Shown here: in pieces, positions 8,059 through 15,101 of the stretch
Layout of the letters: each line of letters begins with the position of its first letter
Numbering within the stretch: position 1 is the stretch's first letter
From: Limiplasma sp048370855
GTDB lineage: Bacteria > Bacillota > Clostridia > Christensenellales > Aristaeellaceae
Direction: 5' to 3'
Length of the DNA stretch: 23,468 nucleotides
Assembly: GCA_048370855.1 (NCBI GenBank)
Contig: DBGEOK010000130.1
Span: 1-23,468, forward strand
Notes under the pieces: generated by a model
Seen by the model: the letters and a program-made list of their open reading frames with translations, nothing else
The model's database searches: none
Told to the model about the DNA's origin: nothing
Made by a program: the position numbers and the translations under genes

Positions 8059-8304
8059 TTGGAGATAAAGCTTGAAAAACAGCCGCGGAAATACCTCGCT
8101 TCCGTGGACGCGAACACCCGTCAGAAGCTATACAGGGCGCTTGACCAGCTTTCCCGGCTTGAAGGTGATATAAAGCGTCTGAAAGGGCAAGATAACCTGT
8201 ACCGCTACAAGATCGCGCATTATCGCATCTTGTTTTCCGTCAACAGGGACGGGCAGATTATCATTGTTTCCACCATCAATACCCGCACCAACATCAAATA
8301 TTGA
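8059..8304 (+). CDS. RelE/ParE-superfamily toxin of a type II toxin-antitoxin pair
   Basis: I place the start at TTG 8059, after an AGAGAGG ribosome site and about 19 bases from the predicted transcription start. This gives 81 residues. An upstream in-frame ATG at 7984 would lie before the promoter and add 25 residues unlike the family. The protein shows the RelE core: MEIKLEKQPRKYLASVDANT (strand and helix), a second helix, then LKGQDNLYRYKIAHYRILFS followed by IIIVSTI. RelE-type toxins cleave mRNA on the ribosome or act as ParE-like gyrase poisons; which applies is not clear from sequence. The toxin comes first and the antitoxin follows 14 bases later. It is transcribed against the late phage operon. 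Confidence 0.85.
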   Translation: MEIKLEKQPRKYLASVDANTRQKLYRALDQLSRLEGDIKRLKGQDNLYRYKIAHYRILFSVNRDGQIIIVSTINTRTNIKY

Positions 8305-8318
8305 AAGGAGCGCCGCTT

Positions 8319-8582
8319 ATGGAAAAATCCGAACTTGAACGCAAGCTCGCCGCTATTCCCGAAGATGATGCGGATGAAACGGATGCGCTCATGATGAAAG
8401 AAGCCGAGGCCGTTAATGATGGCAGCACGGTTTCCCTCTCCGACGTCAAGAATGAGCTAGACGGCTATAATGGGAAAATCCTTGTGCGCATTCCACGCAG
8501 CCTCCATAAACAGCTCGCCCTGGACGCGAAGCGAGAGGGCGTGAGCCTCAACCAGTATGCCTTATACAAACTAAGCCGGTAA
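8319..8582 (+). CDS. Ribbon-helix-helix antitoxin partner of the RelE-like toxin
   Basis: 87 residues with an AAAGGAG ribosome site eight bases before the ATG. The N-terminal half is acidic (EDDADETDALMMKEAEAV) and probably the toxin-binding part. The C-terminal half is a HicB/Arc-type ribbon-helix-helix DNA-binding domain: GKILVRIPRSLHKQLALDAK (strand then helix), then EGVSLNQYALYKLSR. Acidic binding region first and DNA-binding domain last is the HicB-like layout, although the partner here is RelE-like rather than HicA-like. It is expected to neutralise the toxin and repress the shared promoter at 8005-8034. A terminator starts four bases after its stop. Confidence 0.82.
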   Translation: MEKSELERKLAAIPEDDADETDALMMKEAEAVNDGSTVSLSDVKNELDGYNGKILVRIPRSLHKQLALDAKREGVSLNQYALYKLSR

Positions 8583-8585
8583 TCC

Positions 8586-8621
8586 TCCCCCGGACGGGTC
8601 CAACGCCGTCCGGGGGATTTT
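8586..8621 (+). terminator. Intrinsic terminator of the RelE/RHH cassette
   Basis: A perfect 12-base stem (TCCCCCGGACGG at 8586-8597 with its complement at 8606-8617), an eight-base loop, then TTTT. On the minus strand no T-run follows, so late-operon transcripts reading left from the major tail gene should pass. Confidence 0.88.
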
Positions 8622-8624
8622 GGG

Positions 8625-9125
8625 TCAGACGGAAGCGCCGTCCGCTGTAAAGGCTTTGGTGGAGGCGTTAAAAGTACCCGCCACAAAATCGCCGATTTGG
8701 TGCAAGGTGCCGCTGGCGGTCACGACCTCCGTGGCCTCGCCGGAGATGTCGCCCGGCTCGCAGCATACGCGGAACTTGCGCGCACGGAAGGTGTTGGCGC
8801 TGTCGGCTACCGGGTCGTACAGGTCGGCGCGCACGTACTCAAACTCCGCGTCCTCGCCGGTCAGTTGGTCGTGGGCGACCCTGACGAGCGCCGCGACGGC
8901 CGCCTCGTCCTGAATGAATTGGGTATCATAGCTAAAGCTGTTTTCATACCCCGTGACGGTAGAGGAGGCGTTCTTGTCGTTGATGTAGGGCTGAGTGTCC
9001 ACCTTGGGGCTGGGGCTTTCGTTCAGGCTGGTGAAGCCCGCGCCCATCAGGTGGTAAGCGACGGCGTCCTCGCCGTCCTTCACGCCCAGGTAGTCCGCGA
9101 TCTGATACCGCATTACTTTTTTCAT
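8625..9125 (-). CDS. Major tail (tube) protein
   Basis: A 166-residue protein with an AAAGGAG ribosome site eight bases before its ATG. It follows the three minor capsid genes and precedes the tail chaperones, the standard place of the tube protein. The sequence fits the small Gram-positive tube proteins: a short N-terminal arm ending in a GAGFTSLNESPSPK segment, a QPYINDKNASSTVTGYENSF segment common in this group, and an all-beta core with LTGEDAEFEYVRADLYDP and VCCEPGDISGEATEVVTASG. It would polymerise around the tape measure to form the tail tube. The toxin-antitoxin cassette lies immediately downstream. Confidence 0.85.
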   Translation of the reverse strand: MKKVMRYQIADYLGVKDGEDAVAYHLMGAGFTSLNESPSPKVDTQPYINDKNASSTVTGYENSFSYDTQFIQDEAAVAALVRVAHDQLTGEDAEFEYVRADLYDPVADSANTFRARKFRVCCEPGDISGEATEVVTASGTLHQIGDFVAGTFNASTKAFTADGASV

Positions 9126-9195
9126 TGCTTCTACTCCTTTTCTGGTATCCCCGGACGGTCTTTGCGACCGGTCGGAGCCTGCCGAACGCCGGAAG

Positions 9196-9639
9196 TCACG
9201 CCCCGGCCTCGATGTAATTGACGGCCAGCGTAAGCTGGTACACGGCTTCGCTATCCTCCCGGTACTCCATGGAAAACGGACTTGCCACGCTCACGCCTTG
9301 GCAGTTGCGCCCCGGCCCCAGCAAAGGCAGCTCGCCGTCCCTGTCGCGCTTGCGCACCCACTGCTCAAAGCGCTCCAAAAGCGCCTGGCTTTCCTGTCGG
9401 GAGCGTTCCTGCTGAGAACGCTGCCGGGCTAGGAAGCGGTAATAGGTCGTCACGTCCCGCGTGCCGTCCACATAGCACTGGACGCGGGTTTGCGGCGTCT
9501 TATACAGGCCGTAGGCGGCCGCCTGCGCCTCCAGTTGATCGGTAGTGATGTCCTCGTCAACGGTCAGGCCGTCGAACTCGGCCAGCCAGTCCAGCAACGC
9601 GCGGCTGACCGTAAGGCGTTTGGATTCCGTCTTGCTCAT
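9196..9639 (-). CDS. Minor capsid / head-tail joining protein (Minor_capsid_3 type)
   Basis: 147 residues, overlapping the previous gene by four bases (ATGA). Family resemblance is to Minor_capsid_3 (PF12691): an N-terminal domain with EDITTDQLEAQAAAYGLYKT, a central VDGTRDVTTYYRFLARQRSQ (the DGTR...YYxF arrangement is typical), a charged helix, and a C-terminal beta segment ending YQLTLAVNYIEAGA. Such proteins are placed between head completion and tail tube genes and probably act as tail terminator or joining protein. The 70 bases between this gene and the major tail gene hold only the latter's ribosome site and a weak imperfect hairpin. Confidence 0.8.
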   Translation of the reverse strand: MSKTESKRLTVSRALLDWLAEFDGLTVDEDITTDQLEAQAAAYGLYKTPQTRVQCYVDGTRDVTTYYRFLARQRSQQERSRQESQALLERFEQWVRKRDRDGELPLLGPGRNCQGVSVASPFSMEYREDSEAVYQLTLAVNYIEAGA

Positions 9640-10040
9640 GGCTCCGCTTTTCCTCCCGCAATCTGAGCCGCGCCATTCAGGATGGCTTCACGGCCGCCCT
9701 CGTCCTTCATTCGTTCAAACCAATGGCTTCCGCGCATGGGCGCGCCCTGAAACGTCGCGGGGCCATAGCGGCGGCCCAGGCTGTCGGTCAGGGGTTGGTT
9801 GTAATAATGGCGGCGGGCGTATGGGGTTTGATATACGACCTGCCCGCTTCCGATATCGGTTTGCTGCGGGCCGGAATTTTTAAGCGGCCCACGGTCTAAC
9901 GGCGCGCGCGGGTCGCACAGGCGCAATACCTCGCTGTCGATGTAGGTCTGCACGGGGCCGCGGTCTTGCAGCCCGCGACGGCGCAGGATGGCTTCAAGGC
10001 CGTCCAGCTCGAGCCGTCCGTTCAGCGTCATTTCCGCCAT
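9636..10040 (-). CDS. Minor capsid / head completion protein (Minor_capsid_2 type)
   Basis: 134 residues from the ATG at 10040. An AGGAGG site is eight bases before this ATG but only two before the alternative ATG at 10046, so the shorter form is preferred. The protein has the Minor_capsid_2 (PF11114) pattern: an N-terminal helix (LDGLEAILRRRGLQDRG), an IDSEVLRLCDPRAPLDRGPLK block, then VVYQTPYARRHYYNQPL and GSHWFERMKDEGGREAIL near the end. It overlaps the next gene by four bases. It probably sits in the head-tail connector ring. Confidence 0.82.
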   Translation of the reverse strand: MAEMTLNGRLELDGLEAILRRRGLQDRGPVQTYIDSEVLRLCDPRAPLDRGPLKNSGPQQTDIGSGQVVYQTPYARRHYYNQPLTDSLGRRYGPATFQGAPMRGSHWFERMKDEGGREAILNGAAQIAGGKAEP

Positions 10041-10052
10041 GCGCATTGCCTC

Positions 10053-10490
10053 CTATCCGGCTGCGACGCGCCAGTGCTTGAGCCTGGGGCGTCGGGTGTT
10101 ATCGGCGACGGCCATAATGGTGACATAACCCTGTTCGCGGGCGAGATCGTCCAGGGTATACAGCTCCGTCAGCTCCGCGCCGCATTCGCCCCGCGCCATG
10201 ACGTCCAGGCTGCGCGTTGCGTTCAGCGTCCAATACCGCTCGCGCGCGTCGCTATCCGCGAAGGCGGACGGCTCCAGGTAGCGCCGCCCGCCGGCATCCG
10301 CGTTCACCGGAATGGTCACGCTCACAAACCGCGCCAGCAGAAGCTTTCCGTCCGCCGAGACGGTCTTTTCGACCTTCTCCCGCACCTGGACGCCGCGTAA
10401 CACCGTGCGCTGCCAGCGGTCGGCCCTCGTATCCGGGTCGCGGAAATGGTTGTACAGGGTGATGATATCGTTAAACAACGCGTTGCTCAT
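10053..10490 (-). CDS. Minor capsid / head closure protein (Minor_capsid_1 position)
   Basis: 145 residues. The ATG at 10490 overlaps the stop of the upstream gene by four bases (ATGA), indicating coupled translation. An in-frame extension upstream reads through the previous gene and is not used. The sequence has a short helix (ALFNDIITLYNHF), a beta barrel-like middle (RTVLRGVQVREKVEK, LLLARFVSVTIPVN) and a C-terminal YVTIMAVADNTRRPRLKHWR motif. Those two traits and its place directly before the Minor_capsid_2 gene fit the Minor_capsid_1 / head-closure family (PF10665). The role is inferred mostly from gene order. Confidence 0.75.
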   Translation of the reverse strand: MSNALFNDIITLYNHFRDPDTRADRWQRTVLRGVQVREKVEKTVSADGKLLLARFVSVTIPVNADAGGRRYLEPSAFADSDARERYWTLNATRSLDVMARGECGAELTELYTLDDLAREQGYVTIMAVADNTRRPRLKHWRVAAG

Positions 10491-10846
10491 AGCGCGCTCA
10501 TCAGCCCCGTTCCGCTCAGCCAGCACGCGCACACGCTGCGCAGATTGGTTTCCGCGACATCGGGCGAGGCGGCCGCATAGCTTTCGCTGTACCCGTCGTT
10601 GCTGATGCTGGTCACGCCCCGGCCCTGCCCGGTTTCTTCCTGTGTGTGGAGGTAGTTGACCAGATTGCACACGGCGTCCCGGAATTGGTCAAGGCGGTAA
10701 TCGCCGCTTTCCAGCCTCCGCGCCCGGCGATGCGTGAGGATGTCGAGCTTCCTAACGGCCTGCGGGAGAAGCCGGGCAAACTCCGCCTCGTCCACCATGC
10801 GGAAGGCCGCGCTGTAATAGGCGTAGGTCACGCCGTAGTTGTCCAT
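10487..10846 (-). CDS. Head-tail connector (gp6-like adaptor)
   Basis: 119 residues with a GGAGG site five bases before its ATG. It is mainly helical: YGVTYAYYSAAFRMVDEAEF, a Leu/Arg-rich helix, then FRDAVCNLVNYLHTQEE and a SISNDGYSESYA turn before the last helix. This pattern, in particular the GVTSISNDGYSESY segment, is usual in the adaptor proteins that dock under the portal in Gram-positive siphophages. It lies four genes before the major tail gene, between major capsid and head closure, as expected. Confidence 0.78.
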   Translation of the reverse strand: MDNYGVTYAYYSAAFRMVDEAEFARLLPQAVRKLDILTHRRARRLESGDYRLDQFRDAVCNLVNYLHTQEETGQGRGVTSISNDGYSESYAAASPDVAETNLRSVCACWLSGTGLMSAL

Positions 10847-10857
10847 ACGAGCCTCCG

Positions 10858-10980
10858 TCAGCAGCGCACGCCGCCGCCCACAAGATGCGTTGCTTTTTTG
10901 GGGTTCGGCTTTGCGGCCGCTTTTGCGTCGCCTTTGGTTTCAGGTTCTTTCGGTTGGGTATTCTGATTGTTTTCTGCCAT
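10858..10980 (-). CDS. 40-residue basic protein between capsid and connector genes
   Basis: The ATG at 10980 lies 11 bases after an AAAGGAG site and the gene ends at TGA 10858, just before the connector ribosome site. The product is a 40-residue peptide beginning MAENNQNTQPKEPETK and ending ATHLVGGGVRC. It is hydrophilic and probably disordered, rich in Lys, Asn, Pro and Ala, with a Gly-Gly-Gly-Val-Arg-Cys end. I do not recognise a family. The tight fit between two structural genes and the clean ribosome site make it a likely real gene, perhaps a minor head component. Confidence 0.6.
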   Translation of the reverse strand: MAENNQNTQPKEPETKGDAKAAAKPNPKKATHLVGGGVRC

Positions 10981-11040
10981 GGAAAACACGCTCCTTTTTC
11001 ATTGCTGGTCCGGGGCGGGAGATATCCCCGCCCCGTCGGG

Positions 11041-12393
11041 TTATGCCAGGGACAGGCCGTTATAGGCGAAAGTGAAGGTAACGGTCTCGCCGGACGCGCC
11101 GTACTTCACGGCGAGGCTCGCCGTGCCGCCGGTGACGACGCCGTTTGAAAGCTTCATCCCATGCAAGCAGATGAGATAGGGCTGTCCATCGACGACGCGG
11201 ATATCGCTGCCCGAGCATGCGGTGGAGCCGACGTAGACCTGCGCTGGGTCGAAGTCGCGCAGGGGCGCGCCGGGCACGCTGAGCAGCAGGGGCGCGCAAT
11301 GGGTGACGCCATCGGCCAGGCCGACGCCCGAGGCAGTCGCGGCATCCACAGCGGGCGCTTTGCCAGACAGGTTGAGCGTATACGCGGCGTCGCCGGTCTT
11401 TTTGAGATCAACCTTATAGCCGGAGGCGTCCAGATGGAAACCGCCTACCTCATAATCCCGCTCGTACAGGGTCTTGGCCAAAAGGGGCGCGCCGGAGGTT
11501 TTGAGCAGCACGACGCGGCTGTCGTTGGTCAGGGCCACGACATACATTTGATCGCCGGTGATCTCGGTTCGGCGATATCTGGCCTTGCGCTCCGTTTCGA
11601 TGTTGGTGGCGCGCTTGAGGAAGTAGGTCAGTGCGGGAACCTCGAGCTCCGTTTCCTGGTCAACGTTGGTTTTGAGGATGGGATTATAAAAACAGCCGCC
11701 GATACACGGCACGCGCTTGGAGGGGATGACGCGGGCGTTGCCGACAATGCCGATCTCGCCGTCCATCATGACCTGACCGCCGTACTTTTCTTTGGAGATA
11801 AAGTCGGGGTCAAGGCGGAGCTGGGTCACCTGGAGCGGGTGGACGTAGAGGATTTTATCGCTGTTGACCTCCTCCTGGAAGCAGTCGATGCCGCGCATGA
11901 TGTTGGCGTAGCTGATCGCGCCGCTGCCGGCGGCGGTCGCGTCATACAGGGTGGTCGCGCCCATAAGGCAGAGCATGGCGTCGTTGTCTACCTTAGAATA
12001 AATGCTTTTGGCAATGCCGTCCGCGCCGATGCCGATGGGATCGCCCATGCCGCTTTCCAGGGCCTCGTCGGTAACGGCGGTGCCGATACCAATTTTCTTG
12101 ATTTGGTAATCCTCGATTTTGGACGTCAGGTTACGGATTGGGATTTCCTCGCCCTCGGGGACTTCCACGGCCTCGCCGTCCCAAGTGTAGGTAGGCACCT
12201 TAACCGTGCTGCCGGGGCGGCCTTGCAAGGTGGCGTCTACCTTGGCATAGGGGATAACGGCAATTTTCCTTTCCAGCTTGCCGATAATCAAATCCGCCAT
12301 CACCTCGGGGTCGATCAGGTCATGGAGCTGGGTGACGCCGCCTTCGGCGGTCGGGGAAAGGACTTTGCTGAAACAGCGGGAAGAATGGAACAT
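11041..12393 (-). CDS. Major capsid protein (N4-gp56-like) with C-terminal extension
   Basis: 450 residues. The start at 12393 has an AAAGGAG site ten bases upstream; longer in-frame forms would run into the scaffold gene. Residues ~10-330 match the N4-gp56/HK97-fold capsid pattern: TQLHDLIDPEVMADLIIGKL, VPTYTWDGEAVEVPEGEEIP, VTDEALESGMGDPIG, then YVHPLQVTQLRLDPDFIS and a C-terminal DQMYVVALTNDSRVVLLKT strand. After that come about 115 extra residues, starting YEVGGFHLDASGYKVDLKKTG, rich in Gly, Ala, Ser and Val and ending in a beta-rich SLAVKYGASGETVTFTFAYN segment. This looks like an added surface domain. The gene follows the scaffold directly. Confidence 0.9.
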   Translation of the reverse strand: MFHSSRCFSKVLSPTAEGGVTQLHDLIDPEVMADLIIGKLERKIAVIPYAKVDATLQGRPGSTVKVPTYTWDGEAVEVPEGEEIPIRNLTSKIEDYQIKKIGIGTAVTDEALESGMGDPIGIGADGIAKSIYSKVDNDAMLCLMGATTLYDATAAGSGAISYANIMRGIDCFQEEVNSDKILYVHPLQVTQLRLDPDFISKEKYGGQVMMDGEIGIVGNARVIPSKRVPCIGGCFYNPILKTNVDQETELEVPALTYFLKRATNIETERKARYRRTEITGDQMYVVALTNDSRVVLLKTSGAPLLAKTLYERDYEVGGFHLDASGYKVDLKKTGDAAYTLNLSGKAPAVDAATASGVGLADGVTHCAPLLLSVPGAPLRDFDPAQVYVGSTACSGSDIRVVDGQPYLICLHGMKLSNGVVTGGTASLAVKYGASGETVTFTFAYNGLSLA

Positions 12394-12400
12394 CGTTGAA

Positions 12401-13108
12401 TTACTCCTTTCGTTTTGAAAGCTTTTCGTATAGCGCCGGGTTCTTTTGTTTGAGGGCAAGCCGGGCGGCATAGCCCATTTTGTCGAACTGTTCCCTGGTG
12501 ACGGCGGGCGCGCCGCTTTCCACCACCTTGCCGCCGATATCCTTCTTTTCGCCCGTGGGCTTGGGAACGTCGGTCCTAAACAGATAGGGCTTGGCGGTTT
12601 TGAGGGCCTCGAGGGTTTCTTTTGCCCCGGATACCGCGCCGCTTTGATCCACCTTGACGCCGGACTTGTCCATGAGGGCGAGGGCGGCGTCGGCGTCCAG
12701 CAGGCCCATGGCCGCGCCCTGAATCCTGACCTCGGCGGCGATGAGCTTGTTGTCGGCGGCCCGGGTGATCTGCTCGAGCCGCTGCTGAACCTCGGGAGGG
12801 AGTTGTTTGGCCTTTTCGGCCTTGGCGGCTGTCAGCGCGGTCTGCGCTTCCTCGTCGGTCAGGCCATACTGCTCGGCCATGGAGCGAACGATGGTGCGCT
12901 CTTTCTTGGCGGTGGCGGCTTCAACGGCAGCCAGCAGAGCCGCGGCGAAATCCTCCGGCTTGGTTTGTGCGGCGGGCTTTGCGGCAGGCTGCTGCATGTT
13001 GGACGCCGGGTCCTTTTCCTGTTTCTCCCCGGAAGGGGGAGCGGGGGGCGCGGCTTTTTCATCGGAGCCGCCGTCGGGCGGCGTGGGGGTAAGGTGATCG
13101 TTCGTCAT
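12401..13108 (-). CDS. Scaffold protein for capsid assembly
   Basis: 235 residues starting MTNDHLTPTPPDGGSDE, with GGAGG seven bases before the ATG at 13108. A longer in-frame reading to 13255 adds a basic, Gly-rich stretch with no ribosome site and is rejected. The protein has a Pro/Ala/Lys-rich disordered start, then a coiled-coil region (KPEDFAAALLAAVEAATAKK through QRLEQITRAADNKLIAAEVR), a YLFRTDVPKP segment and a C-terminal basic helix (REQFDKMGYAARLALKQKNP). The last is a known arrangement for scaffold proteins that bind the capsid through their C-terminus (DUF4355/GP20-like). It sits immediately before the major capsid gene. Confidence 0.85.
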   Translation of the reverse strand: MTNDHLTPTPPDGGSDEKAAPPAPPSGEKQEKDPASNMQQPAAKPAAQTKPEDFAAALLAAVEAATAKKERTIVRSMAEQYGLTDEEAQTALTAAKAEKAKQLPPEVQQRLEQITRAADNKLIAAEVRIQGAAMGLLDADAALALMDKSGVKVDQSGAVSGAKETLEALKTAKPYLFRTDVPKPTGEKKDIGGKVVESGAPAVTREQFDKMGYAARLALKQKNPALYEKLSKRKE

Positions 13109-13148
13109 AGAGGCACCTCCACATTTTAGGTCTGTGTGACCGTAGATT

Positions 13149-13163
13149 TGGGGCGACGCCCCA
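13149..13163. repeat. Short palindrome upstream of the scaffold gene
   Basis: TGGGGC and GCCCCA flank a three-base centre. It lies 41 bases before the scaffold start codon on the minus strand, inside the transcript leader. It could be a leader hairpin, but no T-run follows on either strand. Confidence 0.35.
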
Positions 13164-13253
13164 GCCGATTTACGCCCGGCGGCGCGGGCTTTGTGCCCTC
13201 CCGCTTGCGCGGTATGGAATCGCCCGCCTTTGTCGCGCGGCGGTCGGCGTATC

Positions 13254-13287
13254 AAAAAACGCCGGGCGCGGGTTGCGCTCAGCGTTT
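13254..13287 (-). terminator. Second, weaker terminator candidate between toxin and scaffold genes
   Basis: On the minus strand AAACGC (13282-13287) pairs with GCGTTT ahead of a run of six T (13254-13259). An inner GCGC/GCGC stem with an AACCC loop is separated by a 3x3 internal mismatch. It comes 23 bases after the stronger terminator, so the two form a tandem pair. Confidence 0.5.
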
Positions 13288-13309
13288 GATGAAACTACTG
13301 TGATTTACC

Positions 13310-13341
13310 AAAAAACCGCCTTGGCTTTCGCCGTGGCGGCT
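13310..13341 (-). terminator. Intrinsic terminator after the predicted immunity gene
   Basis: The minus strand has AGCCGCC pairing with GGCGGTT (seven pairs, one G-T), an inner GGC-GAAA-GCC tetraloop stem, and six T (13310-13315). It starts five bases after the TAA of the small acidic gene. Of the gap 13109-13345, the rest holds the scaffold ribosome site, a second terminator candidate and a 15-base palindrome at 13149-13163. I see no convincing promoter for the scaffold/capsid genes. Confidence 0.72.
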
Positions 13342-13345
13342 ATGG

Positions 13346-13558
13346 TTATTGCTCGCTGTCCAGTAGCCGATCCAGGATGCTCTCGCAGATGCGGCCGATA
13401 TCGTTAACGCCGTCGTCGCTCAAGCCGTAAAGCTGCAGGTGATCGGCAACCGCTTCCTCAAATTCCGCTATTCGGTCTTCAGAGATGTCGGAAAGCGGGT
13501 CGAATGCAAACGGAATACTTTTCAGAACATCCTGCTGCTCCTTATCCCAATGCACCAT
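13346..13558 (-). CDS. Small acidic protein, probable immunity partner of the capsid-fused toxin
   Basis: 70 residues starting MVHWDKEQQDVL. The ATG overlaps the TAA of the minor capsid/toxin gene by one base (TAATG) and has a GGGAGGAGG site seven bases upstream, so the two are translationally coupled. The protein is strongly acidic (18 Asp/Glu against 5 Lys/Arg) and helical, with ISEDRIAEFEEAVADHLQLY and a C-terminal RICESILDRLLDSEQ helix. I do not recognise a family. A small acidic protein encoded immediately after a basic C-terminal toxin-like domain is the usual layout of immunity genes in polymorphic toxin systems. A terminator follows at once, closing the unit. The immunity role is inferred from context. 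Confidence 0.6.
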   Translation of the reverse strand: MVHWDKEQQDVLKSIPFAFDPLSDISEDRIAEFEEAVADHLQLYGLSDDGVNDIGRICESILDRLLDSEQ

Positions 13559-15075
13559 TACCCGTCCTCCTCCCTTTTCCGATATTTCTTCCGCGTAGCT
13601 TTTCCCGTATTCCATACGGTAATAACAGCGCCCGTATCGGGATTGACGACCACGGTTGCATCCTCCCCGATATACTTTTGGCTGCGGCGTCCCTGTGCGT
13701 CGGTCTTCGTCTGGCCCACATAGAGCGGATTGCTTCGTGCGTCGATTATTGCGGATTCGTCAACATGCCGTTTCATCTGTCGCTCCTTCGCGTGAAGCGT
13801 CGCATCGGGGCTTACAGCCGCGCGCTTCGCGGCCTGGGCGACCTTTCCGGCCACGCTTCGATTATACCCCTCCACGCCGCATCTTTCAACCTTTGGACGG
13901 AGTTCCATAGCCTCGGAAAATCGCTTGTATTCAGCCTGTCGCTCCTCGATGCGGCGGGATAGCCGCGAGAAAGCGCCCTTGTCGCCCTGGGCCTCGCAGG
14001 CCAGCGCCTCCCGCTTGAGGGCGCGGATTTGGCGCTCCAATTCGCGCTGGCGCTGGGTCGCCTGATAATGGGTGTAGGTTTTGCCGTGATCCTCTCTTGG
14101 CGGCGGCTCGTCCGGCCATTTGGAGGGTGACGAAATCCCCGGCCAGAAGGGGTACATGTTATGGCGGCAGTTATAGCCAAACAGGCCCAGCGGATCGCCG
14201 GGATAGCCGGTGGCTTCGGTCAGGTTGCGGTAGTCCCCGTCCCTCCCGTCCACCTGATAGACCTGGCCCTGCCACGCTTGATGATCGGCATGGCCGCCGC
14301 TGCCGTCGGTACGCGCGCCCCAATGCCTGCTGACCTCGACGTATCCTGTGCCGGTCTTTTTGACGTTTTCCCAGGCGACGCGCCCGTTGGCCTGCGCGGC
14401 GGCGGTCTGCATATTGAGGCGCACGGCGGTATCGAGCTGCATGACGCGGCCACTCTCATAATCGACGGTTTTCAGGCCCTCGCGCGCGAGGTTGCGCACG
14501 GCCTCGTTTGCGGCCTGGTCAAAGCTCTTGCCGCCGGAAAGCGCCTCGTTTGCGGCGCGTTCAACCTCTCGCAGAAAGATATCGCGTGCCTTGACATAGC
14601 CGCCGCCGGGCTGCTTGTAGGCGGCGGAGCGAAGCAACGTATCCATGATTTCGGTCGTTTCCCCGGCGATATCGTCAATCAGCCCGTCCAAGCCGTCGTC
14701 TGAAGGCGACGCTTGCCCCGCTTGGCGGTACAGCGCCCGATCACCCTCGTGGGCTTCGCGCACAGCCTGCTCAATCTCTTTCGGCACGGCCTCGGAAGCC
14801 TCCTTACGGGCCGTCTGGATAGCCTGCCGGCAGGCGCGCTGATAGATTCCGCGCTGGCGTGACTTGGCCCTGCGATAAGCGGAGTCCCGGCTGATGCGGC
14901 GGCGCAATTCCCTGTTTTTCATCCCCTTTCCGCGCAGGTTGGCGGCGGCGTTGGAGACATGCGGCGCAACGGCGCGGAAGCCCGCGACAAACGCGGTCAA
15001 AAGGCTGTGCTCCATGCGCTGGGCGATGGAGACGAGGGCCTGACCGATGCGGTCAAACTGGCTTTCAGACAGCAC
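13558..15075 (-). CDS. Minor capsid protein (Phage_min_cap2) with C-terminal toxin-like domain
   Basis: 505 residues from a GTG start with an AGAGG site nine bases upstream; an in-frame stop two codons earlier excludes a longer form. Residues ~1-315 are the Phage_min_cap2 family: basic helical start, then the hallmark HWGARTDGSGGHADHQAWQG (251-270), TEATGYPGDPLGLFGYNCRH (286-305) and YPFWPG. Residues ~335-400 are charged coiled coil. The last ~80 residues (425-505) are a separate domain with H428, RH at 436-437, an RSNPLYVGQTK segment, QKYIG and VVVNPDTGAVITVW, ending in a basic tail. This last pattern resembles phage-borne BECR-type (barnase/EndoU/colicin/RelE-like) nuclease toxin domains fused to head proteins. 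The toxin call is inference; the capsid call is firm. The portal gene precedes it and a small acidic gene follows. Confidence 0.85.
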   Translation of the reverse strand: MLSESQFDRIGQALVSIAQRMEHSLLTAFVAGFRAVAPHVSNAAANLRGKGMKNRELRRRISRDSAYRRAKSRQRGIYQRACRQAIQTARKEASEAVPKEIEQAVREAHEGDRALYRQAGQASPSDDGLDGLIDDIAGETTEIMDTLLRSAAYKQPGGGYVKARDIFLREVERAANEALSGGKSFDQAANEAVRNLAREGLKTVDYESGRVMQLDTAVRLNMQTAAAQANGRVAWENVKKTGTGYVEVSRHWGARTDGSGGHADHQAWQGQVYQVDGRDGDYRNLTEATGYPGDPLGLFGYNCRHNMYPFWPGISSPSKWPDEPPPREDHGKTYTHYQATQRQRELERQIRALKREALACEAQGDKGAFSRLSRRIEERQAEYKRFSEAMELRPKVERCGVEGYNRSVAGKVAQAAKRAAVSPDATLHAKERQMKRHVDESAIIDARSNPLYVGQTKTDAQGRRSQKYIGEDATVVVNPDTGAVITVWNTGKATRKKYRKREEDG

Positions 15076-15101
15076 GCTTCATCGCCTCTTTTCTTGCCGG
15101 T

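Noticed and set aside
9140..9190. Hairpin between major tail and minor capsid genes
   Set aside because: Only about five good pairs with mismatches and no T-tract on either strand.
10491..10670. Upstream extension of the head closure gene
   Set aside because: Reads through the connector gene in another frame; the ATG at 10490 overlaps the connector stop in the usual ATGA manner.
11161..12399. 412-codon open frame on the plus strand
   Set aside because: Antisense to the major capsid gene; composition is typical of a mirror frame and no domain is recognisable.
13109..13255. Upstream extension of the scaffold protein
   Set aside because: In frame but basic and Gly-rich with no ribosome site, while the internal ATG at 13108 has a strong GGAGG; it also covers the terminator T-run region.
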